A stretch of 64,000 nucleotides of DNA, from the NCBI RefSeq assembly GCF_003672135.1, contig NC_039514.1, positions 13,381,787 through 13,445,786 of the forward strand, in the 5' to 3' direction. The notes beneath the pieces were generated by a model. The model ran no database searches and was not told the origin of the DNA. It saw only the letters and a program-made list of their open reading frames with translations. Position 1 is the first letter of the stretch. Each line of letters opens with the position of its first letter. Below are positions 1 to 12,322 of this stretch, piece after piece. A program made the position numbers and the translations under genes. The stretch comes from Ooceraea biroi. Lineage: Eukaryota; Arthropoda; Insecta; Hymenoptera; Formicidae.

Positions 1-1483
1 CCCGCGTGTCAGCCTGTACGTCGACGGTGAGGAGTGGCGCGCCGACGAGAAGAATCCCGAGGTCATCGATGACTGGCCGCTGCATCCGGCCAAGGGCGTC
101 AACACCACTCTGACAGTCGGCGCCTGCTGGCAAGGTTCTGAGAACAAGACCAAACATCACTTCCGCGGTTATCTCGCCGGATTGTCCGTCCTGGTTGGCC
201 GGAATGAGAAGCCGGAAGTGCTTTCTTGCTTGCGACGTTGCCAGGAGGGCATTCACGTGCCACCTATGGATCTGCTGCAACCGGGCACTCAGCTGCTAAC
301 CAATTCTGATCTGACCGAGGTGCGCATCGACGGCGACAATCGTACGAACGTGGAGACTCTGCTGCGCCGCATCGGCTACTCAAATTCCAGGCGTTTCCCG
401 ACTCCCGGTCGCCGTAACTTCCGCCTCGATACGACGATTGTTTGTGAGGGCAGCGAGAACACACCGCTGCCGGTGCCGACTGTGCAGTCCTACGTCACCG
501 TACTTCCGCCACCACGGCCAGGCATCACCGTCAATGGCACCGGCTACGTCGCCCGAGAGTATGCAGACTTCCGGCTCGGAGTACGTGTGTTCCCCGACGC
601 GCGTGTCACCGCCGGATCAGCTGCACGATTGGACGCCTGCGCCGTCAGCGTGTATCCGAGCCTCAATCCCGATCACGAGAGCTTGGGCTTGCCCGGCGAT
701 GCACTGCTTGCGTTCCACGATATCACCGCCCGCGTCGATCGCGACGGCGTCGTTCTTTCGGGTGCAGATTCGCCCTACAATTATCAGCAGCTCATCCGCC
801 TCATCATGTACACGAACCGCAAGCCGGCTTACTATCTCGATCGAGTCTTCAAGCTCACTTGTTCCGAACTGAGCGGCCGTTTCGCCAGCAATGAATACGT
901 ACAGACGCTAGCAGTGATCCATCCGAAGGAAAAGACGACCGTCCTGCCTCATACGACACCCGGAGGACCGCCCATTGCCAGAATCGTCGAGCCGGCGCCG
1001 GGTCACGCACAGCTGTCGCCGCATCACGCCGATCTCACGGAGGAATACGCCACGGCTGCACTTCGCGAGGGCAACAGATCCGTTGGCGCCGGCAGCAGCC
1101 ACGCCGTCACTATCGTCGCTGCCGCCTGCATCGGCTTTCTGCTGCTGATGGCGGTAGTAGGTGCGGCGCGAGTCCGCGGAGCGGCCAAGCGACGACGATC
1201 TGCCGGTGACGAGCTCGCCGCCGAGACGGAGATGGCCTGGGACGACTCGGCCCTCGCCATCACCGTGAACCCGATGGACAGGCTGACGGAGCAGGACCAG
1301 CATCACCAGAATCAGCGGGACGAGGATGCAGACGATTCCGGTAGCTCCGACTCCGAGGATGGCTCGTTCCGGGACGACGATCTCGACAGCTCCGACTGCG
1401 AGAACGACTGCGAGCTGAGCAACGGTCGGCATCGCCGTCACAACTCGCCGCACGATCTCGAGTGGGATCATCGTGACGTTTAA
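1..1483 (+). CDS. Cals: Calsyntenin, C-terminal part (5' end outside window)
   Basis: The frame is open from base 2 to the TAA at 1481-1483, so the ATG-initiated stretch from 182 is only part of the exon. The product is the end of a calsyntenin, a type I synaptic/vesicular membrane protein of the cadherin superfamily that links cargo to kinesin-1. Visible in order: the end of a LamG/concanavalin-like domain (about 2-240), the conserved juxtamembrane ectodomain (about 480-930), one transmembrane helix (about 1100-1170, AVTIVAAACIGFLLLMAVVG), a basic stop-transfer stretch and a cytoplasmic tail. The tail has the kinesin-light-chain W-acidic motif MAWDDSALAITVNPMD (1232-1279), then an Asp/Glu/Ser-rich tract, then a second degenerate copy (LEWDHRDV) at the extreme C-terminus. 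The N-terminal signal and cadherin repeats lie upstream of the window. It is convergent with dymeclin downstream. Confidence 0.93.
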   Translation, partial: PRVSLYVDGEEWRADEKNPEVIDDWPLHPAKGVNTTLTVGACWQGSENKTKHHFRGYLAGLSVLVGRNEKPEVLSCLRRCQEGIHVPPMDLLQPGTQLLTNSDLTEVRIDGDNRTNVETLLRRIGYSNSRRFPTPGRRNFRLDTTIVCEGSENTPLPVPTVQSYVTVLPPPRPGITVNGTGYVAREYADFRLGVRVFPDARVTAGSAARLDACAVSVYPSLNPDHESLGLPGDALLAFHDITARVDRDGVVLSGADSPYNYQQLIRLIMYTNRKPAYYLDRVFKLTCSELSGRFASNEYVQTLAVIHPKEKTTVLPHTTPGGPPIARIVEPAPGHAQLSPHHADLTEEYATAALREGNRSVGAGSSHAVTIVAAACIGFLLLMAVVGAARVRGAAKRRRSAGDELAAETEMAWDDSALAITVNPMDRLTEQDQHHQNQRDEDADDSGSSDSEDGSFRDDDLDSSDCENDCELSNGRHRRHNSPHDLEWDHRDV

Positions 1484-2046
1484 ATTGCGATCTAATCCTG
1501 ACAACATGAGCATTCGCATCCCCCTTTCTTCGCGTGGTACTGAGAGGAGTACTGGCCGCGTGCCGCTTCTTTCCGCAAGATCGTTGTAACACTCTGTTGT
1601 TCTCGTCGTATTCGCCTCGGCGTGTGCTCGTGCGCGCGCGCGCGCGACGCGTCTACCGAGAACGTTTCGGGAAGCATTCCGCGAACGGGAGAATCCCCCC
1701 CGCGAGACTATCGATGGCTCTTCGCGAGATTGCTCCGCGGGAGTAATCAAGATTTCGGATCATCGTATCTACAATCCGCGTCCGTAAGATCGATTTCACG
1801 GAATCCTATTCTTGTGCACGTCAGATATCACGACGAGTTGCTCGTCGATAGATTAGAGAAAATCTTCGGCTATAGAATAATAAGATTTTAAACGTTCTAA
1901 GCTCTGCTCCGCACCCGCCCGATTCTCTAAACGATTACCGTATCCCTGTATTGACCGCGCGAGAGCGTCATCATGTCACATCCGTCCCCTCCCCCTCCGT
2001 AGATGACATCGGCATATAATGAAATTGAAAGGGTGAAACGAATAAA
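1484..2046 (+). other. Calsyntenin proximal 3'UTR with a candidate poly(A) signal
   Basis: No coding sequence follows the TAA. The first good AATAAA is at 2041-2046, giving a minimal 3'UTR of about 560 nt. Further AATAAA motifs occur in the 7.28-7.67 kb stretch, so an extended 3'UTR isoform is possible. ORFs here, on both strands, are arginine- and serine-rich chance frames of CpG-rich DNA. Confidence 0.5.
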
Positions 2047-2411
2047 ACACGGCATTCAGTTAGTACTCGTCTTAAGCGCCTTAAAGGAAAAAAAAACCCT
2101 GTAAGAGTGCGGGACGCTTTATTGAATAGTTAACTCTTTCTACCTACAAACACACGTCGCTGATGTTTGGTAGAATCGGAGATACACGCAAGAGATACTT
2201 AAACACCCCGCCTCTGGTGTGGGAATATTTACGACAGTTATTAATTTATATTCTCGACTCATCATTGTGGTAGTAGTAGGACAAGGGGGCTTTTTCTTTT
2301 TATACTCCTAACTATCTCTCCTCCTTTTTACTCTATCCTTACGGTTATCGCTATTTTACTCGTACTAACGCTACGCGACTATATCCGCCATTTTACTCAA
2401 GCAATTCGATT

Positions 2412-2475
2412 TCATTATTATTGTCATCGTCATTATTATTATTATTACTATTATTATAATTATTATTGTTATTAT
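2412..2475. repeat. (TTA/ATT)n imperfect microsatellite
   Basis: About 60 bp of interrupted ATT/TTA trinucleotide repeat. Confidence 0.85.
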
Positions 2476-3343
2476 AGGCAGGACGGCCCGGTAGCCTAGT
2501 TTTAAATGCGAAACAGCGCTTGTGAGCCGGCTCTACATTCTTCCTCGTCTTCTCGACTAAAAATAACTTTCTTATCTAGGGCTCACACGTATTTGATCTC
2601 ATGAATATAATTCAATCATAATAATCGTGTCTTTCGTATTTCGATGAAAAGCGCTCGCTTTACGAGTTGGTTGCAACTAAACCGGCGGCAGAACGCGCGT
2701 GGTGACGAAGAGACGAGCCAAATGGGCCTGTCGCTTCGTAGCGTAGCACGCGAATCGGGCTGAGCCTGGGCCATAACGATATACTTGCCCGAGATACTTT
2801 CCATATTTTATTTTTAAGTCGTTACGATCGTTTCTTGCACAATGTTCCTTCCTGATCGATTTGCGGAGGAATGAGAAGGGCAAACAGTAGCGAGAACATT
2901 GCCACGCGTCTTACGATAGTGCTTCAACGTTAAAATAATCGGTATAGCGTCATATCCGTTTATGTGTGTGCGCGTGTTCACATAAGTATATCGGTACGGC
3001 GAAGCGGCCGCTCAAAGCCGCACCGCGTGGCCATTAGTCCGCGAACGCTTCGAGAGAATTAAATATTTGACGAGGGTACAATTCTACGCGCGCACGCGCG
3101 CGAACGCTTCACGTGTTACGTAATTTTTCCCGATATAAATATTCGTTTCTAATTAATTGAAATTATTTAGCACGTGAAGAGAATCGACATGCGCTGCGAA
3201 TTGTTTCCTCTTTGTCAAAAAATCTGTCGATTCTCTGCAAGCGTTCGCGACTTAACGGCACAGGTATCGTATCGCGGCTATATGTGCGCGAGGACACGCA
3301 TGTGTTCTACACATACATGCATACATACGTATATACATACATG

Positions 3344-3374
3344 CATTACATTACATTACATTACATTACATTAC
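3344..3374. repeat. (CATTA)n pentanucleotide microsatellite
   Basis: About six tandem CATTA units, preceded and followed by ATAC/TGCA-type tetranucleotide runs (about 3310-3405). Confidence 0.9.
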
Positions 3375-3447
3375 GTATAATACATGCATACATGCATACA
3401 TACAACGTCCACTCATTATTCCGCGGCGAGAGAGTCTCCTCTCGCAC

Positions 3448-3483
3448 TAGAATAATCGTCTACCACTGTAGACGATTATTCTA
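3448..3483. repeat. Perfect inverted repeat: 16-bp stem, 4-nt loop
   Basis: Left arm 3448-3463 (TAGAATAATCGTCTAC) pairs without mismatch with right arm 3468-3483; the loop is CACT. It lies directly downstream of the CATTA microsatellite. No coding context. It could be a remnant of a small transposable element, a structured RNA element in a long calsyntenin 3'UTR, or a recent foldback. Confidence 0.9.
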
Positions 3484-5810
3484 AAGTAATGCGCAGCGGC
3501 TGGAGGAGCCATCGAGCGTGCTCTTTATCTCGTTTATTTTCCCCGACGCGAGACGCGTCGTATATTGTGCAATGTTCTTTTCATGGACATAACTAATTTT
3601 TACGTGCCTTTTAAGCAATATTACGTTAAATTTTCCTTGGCATATTTTAATAGCGCATCTCAAGCGTGTTCTTTCGTTAAAGTGGACTCGGTTGGAATTG
3701 TCCTGACGGGACCCATTCTTTCCATCGTTATCGGGGACCTCTCGCAAATCGCTGGTAGACAATCGGCATACCGCGTTAAGCGATATCCACTGCGAGCGTG
3801 TAGTCGTCGCTGCGCGATCGTGATTTCAGCTGTTGTCGCCGTGTCCGAGGCAGGCGCTATTGCGAAAAGCTCCCCGGATTGTATTTTAGACCATTTACCG
3901 TTGACGGTAGCGTTGTTAGGTGTTAAGAATCGAACGCGTCCGTCGGCACGACGCGACACGACGCCGTTGTCCGGCAAGGACTGTCATGAGCCGCGACGGA
4001 CAATGGCTGTCGATGGTCCCGTGTCGGAAAACGCGTCACACGTGCAATGATCCCATTGTAGGGTACATTAAACTCTCTCTTTCGTCGAAACGGTGACACG
4101 ACGACTGCGCATTCAATATTCATCGCTCGCCGCGAAACAATGAACGGATTATCGTATATGTATATGCGTGCGTGTGCGTAGGTATGTGCGTGTATGCGTG
4201 TGTGATGCGTGGCACGTATGTCTGCGCTGCGTAAATCTAGAAATTGTACCGAATCGTTCGGCGGAGGCACCTAAGTACCGAGGAACTCGTTGTACGAATA
4301 TATATCTATATTCATATAGGGAGACTATAACTCGAAACAATTTATTTTTCCAACGAGCATATCATATCATTTTTATAAGGGGATTCGTCGGAAGCACGTT
4401 TTTTCTCGGGATGCCCTTCGTCAACGAACGGTCCCGCATGAATCGCGGTCGCGAAACGTTACGTGCCGCACGCAATTTCTTTCTCGTTTGTCGGGCCTCG
4501 AGGGGATAGATTTCTTCAGTTCTTATCTCCGTCCTCCGACGGGCGAGCAGCTACTCTATATAGAACGACGATGCTACCCTCTCTTACGCATTTCTCCGAC
4601 TCGCGCGGAAACAGATACTTCGATCGTGATTCAGATCGTTGCGAATGAGAAAAGCGGAGGTCGATTACTATTGAAAAGGAAGAAAAATAAGAGAGAGAGA
4701 CATGTATGATCATTTATCTGTTCCTGATAACACCAGATCGCATGTATCGCATATATACTTATATACGTAAAATACCGATGTGTACGCTTGCTTTTGTACC
4801 GTCTTTTTCTTTTTTTTTCAGCGTTTTCCTAACGATTTATCGCAACGCGAGTCTTTTATCGTAATGTAATCTCGTATTTTATAAAGATCGTGTAACGACG
4901 TGCGAAGACGCTAAGATCAACCAGGGAGGCGACTCGCGACTGCCTCCACCGCGGCAGGTCGAAGTCGAGGAAGCTGATCTGGCTTTTATGATTGTCTAAA
5001 TTAGCTTATGTAAATGTACACACGCGTTTCTATGCTTGATCCACGAGCACGAGCACGAGTTCGTCAAGTGCACGGCAAATGATGGTAGCGGTTTGCGAGA
5101 CGTGGGAAGATTCCTATTTCGTTTCGGTCGTCGTACACGCGATGATAACGTAGTACTCGACACACATGCAGATGACACATGTACACCCCCTTAACGCGTC
5201 GCACGATATCTTTGTAACGAAGTCGACGGGGCGCCGTGAGAAAGTCGGAACGTGAGGGATGTCTCGCGGAGAACAATTTTCTTCGCCAACCATGCGTGCA
5301 TGCGAGGTATCTCTTCTTTGCTCGATAATTACTTCGTTCATTACTCTTGCTTCGATTTTTATCCTTCGAAGATTTATTGCGTTCTTTCCTCGCAAGATTT
5401 TGTTTGCTCGAACGGGCGATTCCCGTGTTTGTTCTTGGTACACAGGCAGTTTGATAACAGCGATAACGAACGCAATTTAACACCTGATAACAGTGTATCT
5501 AAGTCTCGTCTGTAAATTGAACCGCCTTCTCTTGAGACTTGAAATTAAGTTTGAGAAATGCGAAATAAGAGAAATAAGAGGTGCTCCATGCGCGCGCTCG
5601 TGCGAGCTTCTCTCTTCGCTGCGCTCCGAGCGAACCAAAAGTCTCTTTCAATCGGTATTCGAGAAATCCGTAAGCTGGAAAAGCGACTCGCGACACGTGA
5701 ACCCACTCGGGTGCTCGTGTCCGTTCTAAAGCTGTACTTACTTATTAATCGGCAGGAAAGGAAAGGGAGAACTATGCAGAACAAAAAAAACCAACTAGAT
5801 GATACTACTA

Positions 5811-5851
5811 TATATATATATATAAAAGTATATATATATATATATATATAA
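5811..5851. repeat. (TA)n microsatellite
   Basis: Two TATA runs separated by AAAG. Confidence 0.9.
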
Positions 5852-6202
5852 ATACATAAAAAGAATATATCTAAGCCGTTTGCAAATGATGATATAGAAA
5901 AGGGGAAAGAGGGGAGAGAAGGGAAAGAGGTATGAATTTGTAATGTACTAATGTATTTTGTAGACAGCTAGCGTGTACGTATGCATATGCACAGGTACCC
6001 CCTGCCCCTCCCCCTTCGTGTATGTATGTATGTCTACGTATGCAAATATACATACTACCCCCTGCCCCCGCCCCCGCCCCGCTCCGTCTCGTCTCTCTCA
6101 CTTAACACATACACACAGATACACGCGCATACACACGTACCGTTTGCCTAAAACGGACAGAGGAATATTTTAGACTTTGAGAAAAGAGAACTCGGAGTAG
6201 TC

Positions 6203-6217
6203 GGGGGGGGGGGGGGG
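6203..6217. repeat. Poly-G run (15 G)
   Basis: A continuous run of 15 guanines; its exact length may be unreliable in an assembly. Confidence 0.85.
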
Positions 6218-6367
6218 TTGTAACGCGCGGATTACGTTTCCCGGTTTTTCGAAGGAAGGAAGTAAGTCACCCCCTCGTCACTACCCCGAACGAGGCGGCA
6301 AGGGGGCATCATTCGGGAGCGTACATTACACGTCAGCCACCGGCGCGTATCGACTTTTACACACGTG

Positions 6368-6372
<5 letters not shown>

Positions 6373-6408
<36 letters not shown>
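6373..6408. repeat. (CA)n microsatellite
   Basis: About 18 CA units following a GC-alternating start; able to form Z-DNA. Confidence 0.9.
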
Positions 6409-6410
<2 letters not shown>

Positions 6411-8969
6411 GTATTCACCTAATCACACAGTGGAACCGTACATGCTAGACCCGCGTGCCCGCGCGCGCGCGTAAATCGGGAAATTATAACGCTTCGGGGA
6501 GCAAAATCGCTCGTGCCATTCCGAGCCGTGTCTGAGCTTCCACCTTGCTTGATCTTGTTGAAGCGAGAAGGTCCAGTAAAACAATGTAAAACTGTTGCGA
6601 ATACGCATTCTACAGCATTTTAAAATGACAGCGATGCGTCAAGAGCGTGTATCCGCATGATGGAACGAGAACGCTCGTTAATGAAATTTGATTGAATTTT
6701 TGATTGATCTGCAGTCACACAAGTTTGGACCGATCCGGCTATAATTGGCGTACTGATAGATCTCGACGAGACGAGACGAGCCTGATTCTCGAGAGCACGG
6801 GTTTCGTTAACGAGATTGCCATGTGTATTCTCGTAATCGATTTGCTCGGATCTCTCGGTAAGATATCGCAATTAAATGCTCAAAACGCGGTTAAACGCAA
6901 AAAAAGAAAAACAATACGCATAACGCAAAATACATTATACATGTTTCTCACATGAAATATCCGAGCGACACGAAATCACTGCGGAGCTTCGTTATTATTT
7001 CTCGTTGTACGCATGACACCCTTAAGAAGAAGAAATAACGTGAAGAAATCACACGTCGTGATGACAGACGATCAGGCGTTTAACAATAAAAAAAAGAAAC
7101 GACAAGCGACGAGAATTTTGCACGGCGACGGTGTAATGAGTGAAATAATCAACTACCGATTAGCGTTAGGCCGTAATGGAACGTCACTACGTGCCGACTA
7201 AATTCCCTCCCATCGCAGAGATTGATTGTGTGTTAACTAATAAGATTAAGTAACGGTATAGTACAGTTAAGGGATTTAATTATTATGGATAAATAAATAA
7301 ATAAATACTATCTGTATGCTAAGCACATACACGTTTTAAGCCATGACGTGGCGTACGGCTGAGGCAATGTTTAATGACTTAAACGAGGATCTTAATTTTA
7401 ACGTGACACACTGAGTTACTCGGCGCGTCTGCACCGCGACGCACAGAAACGTCAAATTATCTTGTTAATCTCCGCAAGCTGAAAGAACGTTCAAGACAAA
7501 AATGAAGTATTAGCAATAGTATGGTAACTATACACACGTGTACACGACACACAAGATCACGCGCGGCCGCATATACACGCTGCACAGGCTAGGAGAAATA
7601 AAATACTATCTATAACGATATTATAAATAACATTAAGACGTCAACTGTATTTGTTTAATAAAGATGTACATTCGATGCGCGAACCGTCCATTACGTAGCC
7701 GACAGGATCAGTAATCAACAAGCTTCAAATAGCGATTTTCACGAGTGAATAAATACATCCTAAGTATTTTTAACAAGATTATTCCCGCATTCGTACGCGA
7801 TGTGCGATTCTTGAGCAACCTGTCGGTTAAAAATGGACAGTGAAGATCATTTCTATTCTCTCCCACATTTTGAGCCCGTCTATACTCGTCCTATTAGTCT
7901 GTTCTATTTCCACGAATCTGTCACGTGAATGAATGAGAAGAAATGAGGCAACACACATCTTTTGTTATAAATATCAGAAGTTTTTATTTGATATATGTAT
8001 ACTGTAAATGAAAATTATTTGCACATATACAGCGCGAACGATAGCGGGGAACTTTACATATATTATTGTTGTGACGTTTTAAATTAGCGGTATGGAAACT
8101 TAATTCACTCCTTCGCATTCTATATAATTATGTACAAATATACGTAAAGGCGATCACAAACGAAAGCATTGTTCGATGCTGCTTTGTTAGGCTACCGTGA
8201 CAAAGACGTAACTTATTAAAACTTTAATAATCTTACATGTTTCTACATATCTTTCTCTCGAAATGGTATATACTTCGTTTTGGGATTACATTATTCACAG
8301 AGAAACTCGTTCTACAGGACATAGGAAGATGATATTGCAAGGAGTTTCGTTTCTCGAAGTTATACAAGTATTCGGAGCCGATATTACTTTGATGATTGTA
8401 ACTTCTTATGCATATTAGTTGGTATCTCTAGTAACGTAAAATTAGTCTACCTTGTGTTGTAACAATGTTCGTAATGCAAAATTCACGCTAACTTTAACCA
8501 GTCCCATCGACGCACAGTTGCTGCATTCTCGTTTGCATAATACGCATCCATTTGTTATTTAAACCTATAAATACCAAATACAAAACTGCAAGAAAGTTAT
8601 GCAGCCTGATCTCCAGAAATGTAAACTATCGTGTCTCCTACATCTTACGAGATAAAGCTCAACATCAAAATGAGGGTGACTATATTTAAAATATCTCGAC
8701 TTCTTTTATACTTTATAACAAATATTAAAACAATTATACAAGAAAATGATATGACAGGAAAGGTACCAAATATAGAAACATGATAAATCATCTCAGGTAA
8801 TATTTCCATTTTGGAGATACGTAGTTCGTGCAATAATTATTCTCGCGATCCGCCATATCAATTAATAAACAGTACAGTCTCTCTGCTCTATACACTTGCA
8901 TTATTGCATTTCGATTCTTAAGGTTCCTGTTCTCCTTCGTCGAAACGAAAATGTCACTCAGATTTTTGC

Positions 8970-8975
8970 TTTATT
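8970..8975 (-). terminator. Candidate poly(A) signal of dymeclin
   Basis: AATAAA on the minus strand, about 90 nt downstream of the dymeclin stop codon; the nearest canonical signal. Confidence 0.5.
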
Positions 8976-9063
8976 TTTAATTCTCATTATTAACTCACGG
9001 TTTCGTGCGTTATCCTACAGTATGTCTTTGAATTTATAGCAAAACGCATCCCTCATCTCAGTA

Positions 9064-12000
9064 TCAGCAAACGATGATTGTTGGTTCGCCGTTATTAGGG
9101 GAGAACAATTTTATGTTCTCCGCGCTCCAGTGCAATAATGCTCCTTGACAAACGACGCTCCACACGTAAGGAATGAAGAATTCTTCTGGTTGTTCCTCCT
9201 CCACGTATTTAAATTTCAATTCCGGAAATTTCTACAAGCAACAAATATAACATATAAACATGCATCAAAATGTTTTAAATTAAATTACAGGCAAAATCGA
9301 TCGTAGCGATGCGTCCGACAATTTCTACGTACTCTTAAACGATCTCGCGGCCATTCTAACGTCCCTTGTTGTATCGTGGCTAATACTTGACTAACACCTA
9401 ATTGTGATTGATCCTTTTGTTCCAGTTTATACGAGAAGAAATTAATTACCTGGAAAATACGTTCCGGAAATTTTCGATTATTATGGTTTTTCAATTATGT
9501 GCAATATACTGTGTACTATAGCATATTACATTAAGCAATATGTTAACATTCTTTGGAGTTCAAATATAGAAACGTGATAAAATTAAAATATCAATTTACA
9601 TAATTAAAACTCAGAAACTTACGGAGTCAATGTTTTGTACGATATCTTGGAAAGCAGAATGCGTTCTAAAGGGTTGAAAGACATCCTTTTTGTATAGAAG
9701 AGTGTAAATCAAATTTGGATTGTGTGCGAGTCTATGGGTCAAACAACTATTTATAATTTCCAGCATCATCCGTAGAACTTCCTCAAGAATCGTTAAATCT
9801 TGAATCTAGAACGACAGATTTCACTCGACAAATGCCAAACGGTTAATATTTTTTAAATTTATATGTGTGTGTCTCATGTATTTACCATATCCACGCTTGT
9901 AGTAACATATGCGTCTGTATTCGCAACTCCATTAACAGTTAAATTAACAGTCAAATTAATAACACTTTCCTCACGAGCCGGTATTTCCGCTCGTATTCTT
10001 GCTTCTAATCGCGTGTGCTTTTTCGCGAGGGTCTCAAACAGACTCAGCAATCTCTGACTGACGTATGGATGTAACGATGTGAATTGGGCAGACATATTTG
10101 CCAGGGCTGCTAGACAGTTTGTATGAAGATACTTGTCCTAAGAGTCGCAGAAAAGAAAGATATTTTTTAGTGCAAAGTGCATGGCGCTATTATAACGCAC
10201 GGTATAAAGGAAACATCATGCTTACTCTCATTTTAAACATGTTATACTGTATCGTACGAATCACAACGAGAATTAAAAGACCGCCTAATGATATCTCGCT
10301 TATGGATCTCTCAGTGTACCACGTTACACCTTTCAGCATCTTGAAAAGAATGTATTAATCGTTACATGCGAAATTTAATAATGAAATATCGTAACACTTA
10401 CAATTTCGTGTATCCGTTTATTGAATGTTTCATCTTCGCTTAAAATTAATAGAATGATGAGAGACATGTAAATATGATGCGACGTGTTGTTTGGTGCGTG
10501 ATACAATATTTGTAATATCGGAGTTACCTACAAGAAGAAACATTTCCATAGAGATAGTTTCAAATATCAGATAGAATTAATTGAAAAGAGAGAAGAAGAG
10601 TACTGCGGAATTACTTGCCAATAATTGTATGTCCGGCCTCCTCATTATGTCTTGCTTCACACTCGAGTTCCGATGCAACAGCATGTAGAGCAGAAGCGTG
10701 ATTTCATCCGTATTTGGTATCTTACAAATAGTACTATATAATTTATTTAAATTAAACTTGAAAGTATCAGTTGCCTTTGACTGCGACGTAGCGTAATCCT
10801 CTGTACAAGAATATGTCCCATTTGAAATAAGTTGTCTACAATATCACGCAATACGTTCGCGCGAGATTAACAGTGACAGTGATGTTAACAATACTCGCCT
10901 TGCATATCTATAAAGGAGAAAAGGGCCTTTCTGTACGGGTTTTGCACGGCGGTACAGTGATTCGTGAGAACCAACAGAAGCAACAGAGATTGACTAGCGA
11001 GCGGAGTCTCCGTGTCGCGCTTCCTCTCCTCGTCCTCGGCAGCGCCGTTGTGCGCGATCTGCACGTTCTTCGACCCACTGCCTATACCCATCCGTATCAC
11101 GTTCCACAATCCAGCTGAAATGACGCTTCATATTACCGCTCGTAAAACAGAGGCCGCTCGTGTTGCGCGGCACCACGTTGTATTTACCTGCGATGCTGAA
11201 TACGATACTACCACCGGGTTGCTGCGTCAGCAATCCCGGCGGGGCGTGTTCCTGTTGGATAAAATTATGCAGCAGCGTGCACACCACAGCGGATGCGTGT
11301 CGGCTCGAGTGCGCGTGCATCGCTATCCTGTACACGGTGCTGTATTCGGCGGCGGTGTTGGAGAACAACTGCACCGACAGTAGCACTAGTAAACAATTGA
11401 TCGCCTCCAAGTGAACGACGTATGTAAATTCACTGTAAAAAGTGCCGGTTGTACTTATAACACACGTAGCATTTATGTATATTTAATACGCGCGGTAAAT
11501 AAGCGTTATAATATTTGAAAACACGTGTACGTATATAAGCGTGAATTGTTCTTTTTCCACTCACCATAAAGGTACATCTGTAATAAGTTCTATCAGTGCT
11601 TCGAAAAATTCTTCCAGCCTCAGAGAGGACAGCGCCTCGTTCGCCGCAGTTATCTGTGGTGCCTCGATGTACTTCAGCATTTCCTCCTCGCCGACTGTCT
11701 CGATGAGGTATTTTAAAATGCATCTCACGGCAAACAGCGCGTTGTACGTCTGCCATGCCGATAATATGCTGTGCAAATAAATATGCGTAACGTTAGAATT
11801 TATAATTAAATATATACAATTGCTATATATATCTTTAGCAAAACAAGACATAAATTTATGATATCACAACTCAAGACTATAATTACATAATGTAGCATGG
11901 CAAGCTGAACTTACTTTTGATTTTGAACAGGTGCAAGCAACTGATTGATACGTATGAGAGATACTTGTATCAAAGTACCAAAGTTGCCAGTAGTCAAATT

Positions 12001-12201
12001 ATTGACCAGTAACTGCTGGCACGATATATCCAACCGAGAGTCGAGCTCTATCTGATCGTTCCTTGTGATAGGCGGTCGCATATTGTAAGACAGAAAGTTG
12101 TTCCAGAATATATCGTTCGCAGGTATGCTTTGTCTCCCACAGAACCTCTCCAGGTGCATGTTCTGGGATAGATCTTCATATCGACTTGGCGTCGTACCCA
12201 T
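9064..12201 (-). CDS. DYM: Dymeclin, complete, 11 coding exons
   Basis: Dymeclin is a peripheral Golgi protein of 650-700 residues, needed for Golgi organisation and trafficking. Coding exons (minus order): 12201-11915, 11768-11565, 11432-11188, 11114-10899, 10800-10619, 10527-10402, 10339-10226, 10137-9886, 9805-9623, 9449-9333, 9231-9064. They sum to 2094 nt, or 697 residues, without a frame break. Family landmarks: start MGTTPSRYEDL with Gly2 for N-myristoylation; WQTYNALFAVRCILKYL (exon 2); LASQSLLLLLVLTN (exon 4); ISLGGLLILVVIRTIQYNM (exon 7); CLAALANMSAQF (exon 8); FPELKFKYVEEEQPEEFFIP near the C-terminus. The start is the first ATG after a 3' splice site at 12212, so an untranslated first exon lies upstream. 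Introns 4 and 5 have GC donors (GCGAGT, GCAAGT), forced by frame. No truncation. Confidence 0.95.
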
Positions 12202-12266
12202 TGCCTCTATCCTGAAAACAAAACAGATAATAACTCTCACAATCACTAATAAAATCTTTCCTTAAC

Positions 12267-12270
<4 letters not shown>

Positions 12271-12316
<46 letters not shown>
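12271..12316. repeat. (GA)n microsatellite in the dymeclin 5' intron
   Basis: About 23 GA units on the plus strand, just upstream of the first coding exon of dymeclin; a CT tract in the transcript. Confidence 0.9.

Positions 12317-12322
<6 letters not shown>

Larger units (their letters stand above)
2047..9063. other. Convergent intergenic/3'UTR interval between calsyntenin and dymeclin
   Basis: No reading frame here resembles a protein family. The interval holds microsatellites (separate entries), a perfect 16-bp hairpin at 3448-3483, and AT-rich DNA from about 7.2 kb to dymeclin. The two flanking genes point at each other, so both 3'UTRs must end in it. Two Su(H)-like octamers occur at 5101-5108 and 5235-5242 without further supporting context. 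Confidence 0.6.

Noticed and set aside
182..184. Calsyntenin start at this ATG (codon encoding Leu-adjacent position in the open frame)
   Set aside because: The same frame is open with LamG sequence back to base 2, so this is an internal position of a longer protein.
1484..1891. Minus- and plus-strand ORFs in the calsyntenin 3' flank
   Set aside because: Shadows of CpG-rich DNA and of the calsyntenin exon.
12202..12246. Upstream ATG of the dymeclin first coding exon ORF
   Set aside because: It lies before the 3' splice site at 12212, i.e. in the intron; the myristoylation start MGTTPS fits the family.
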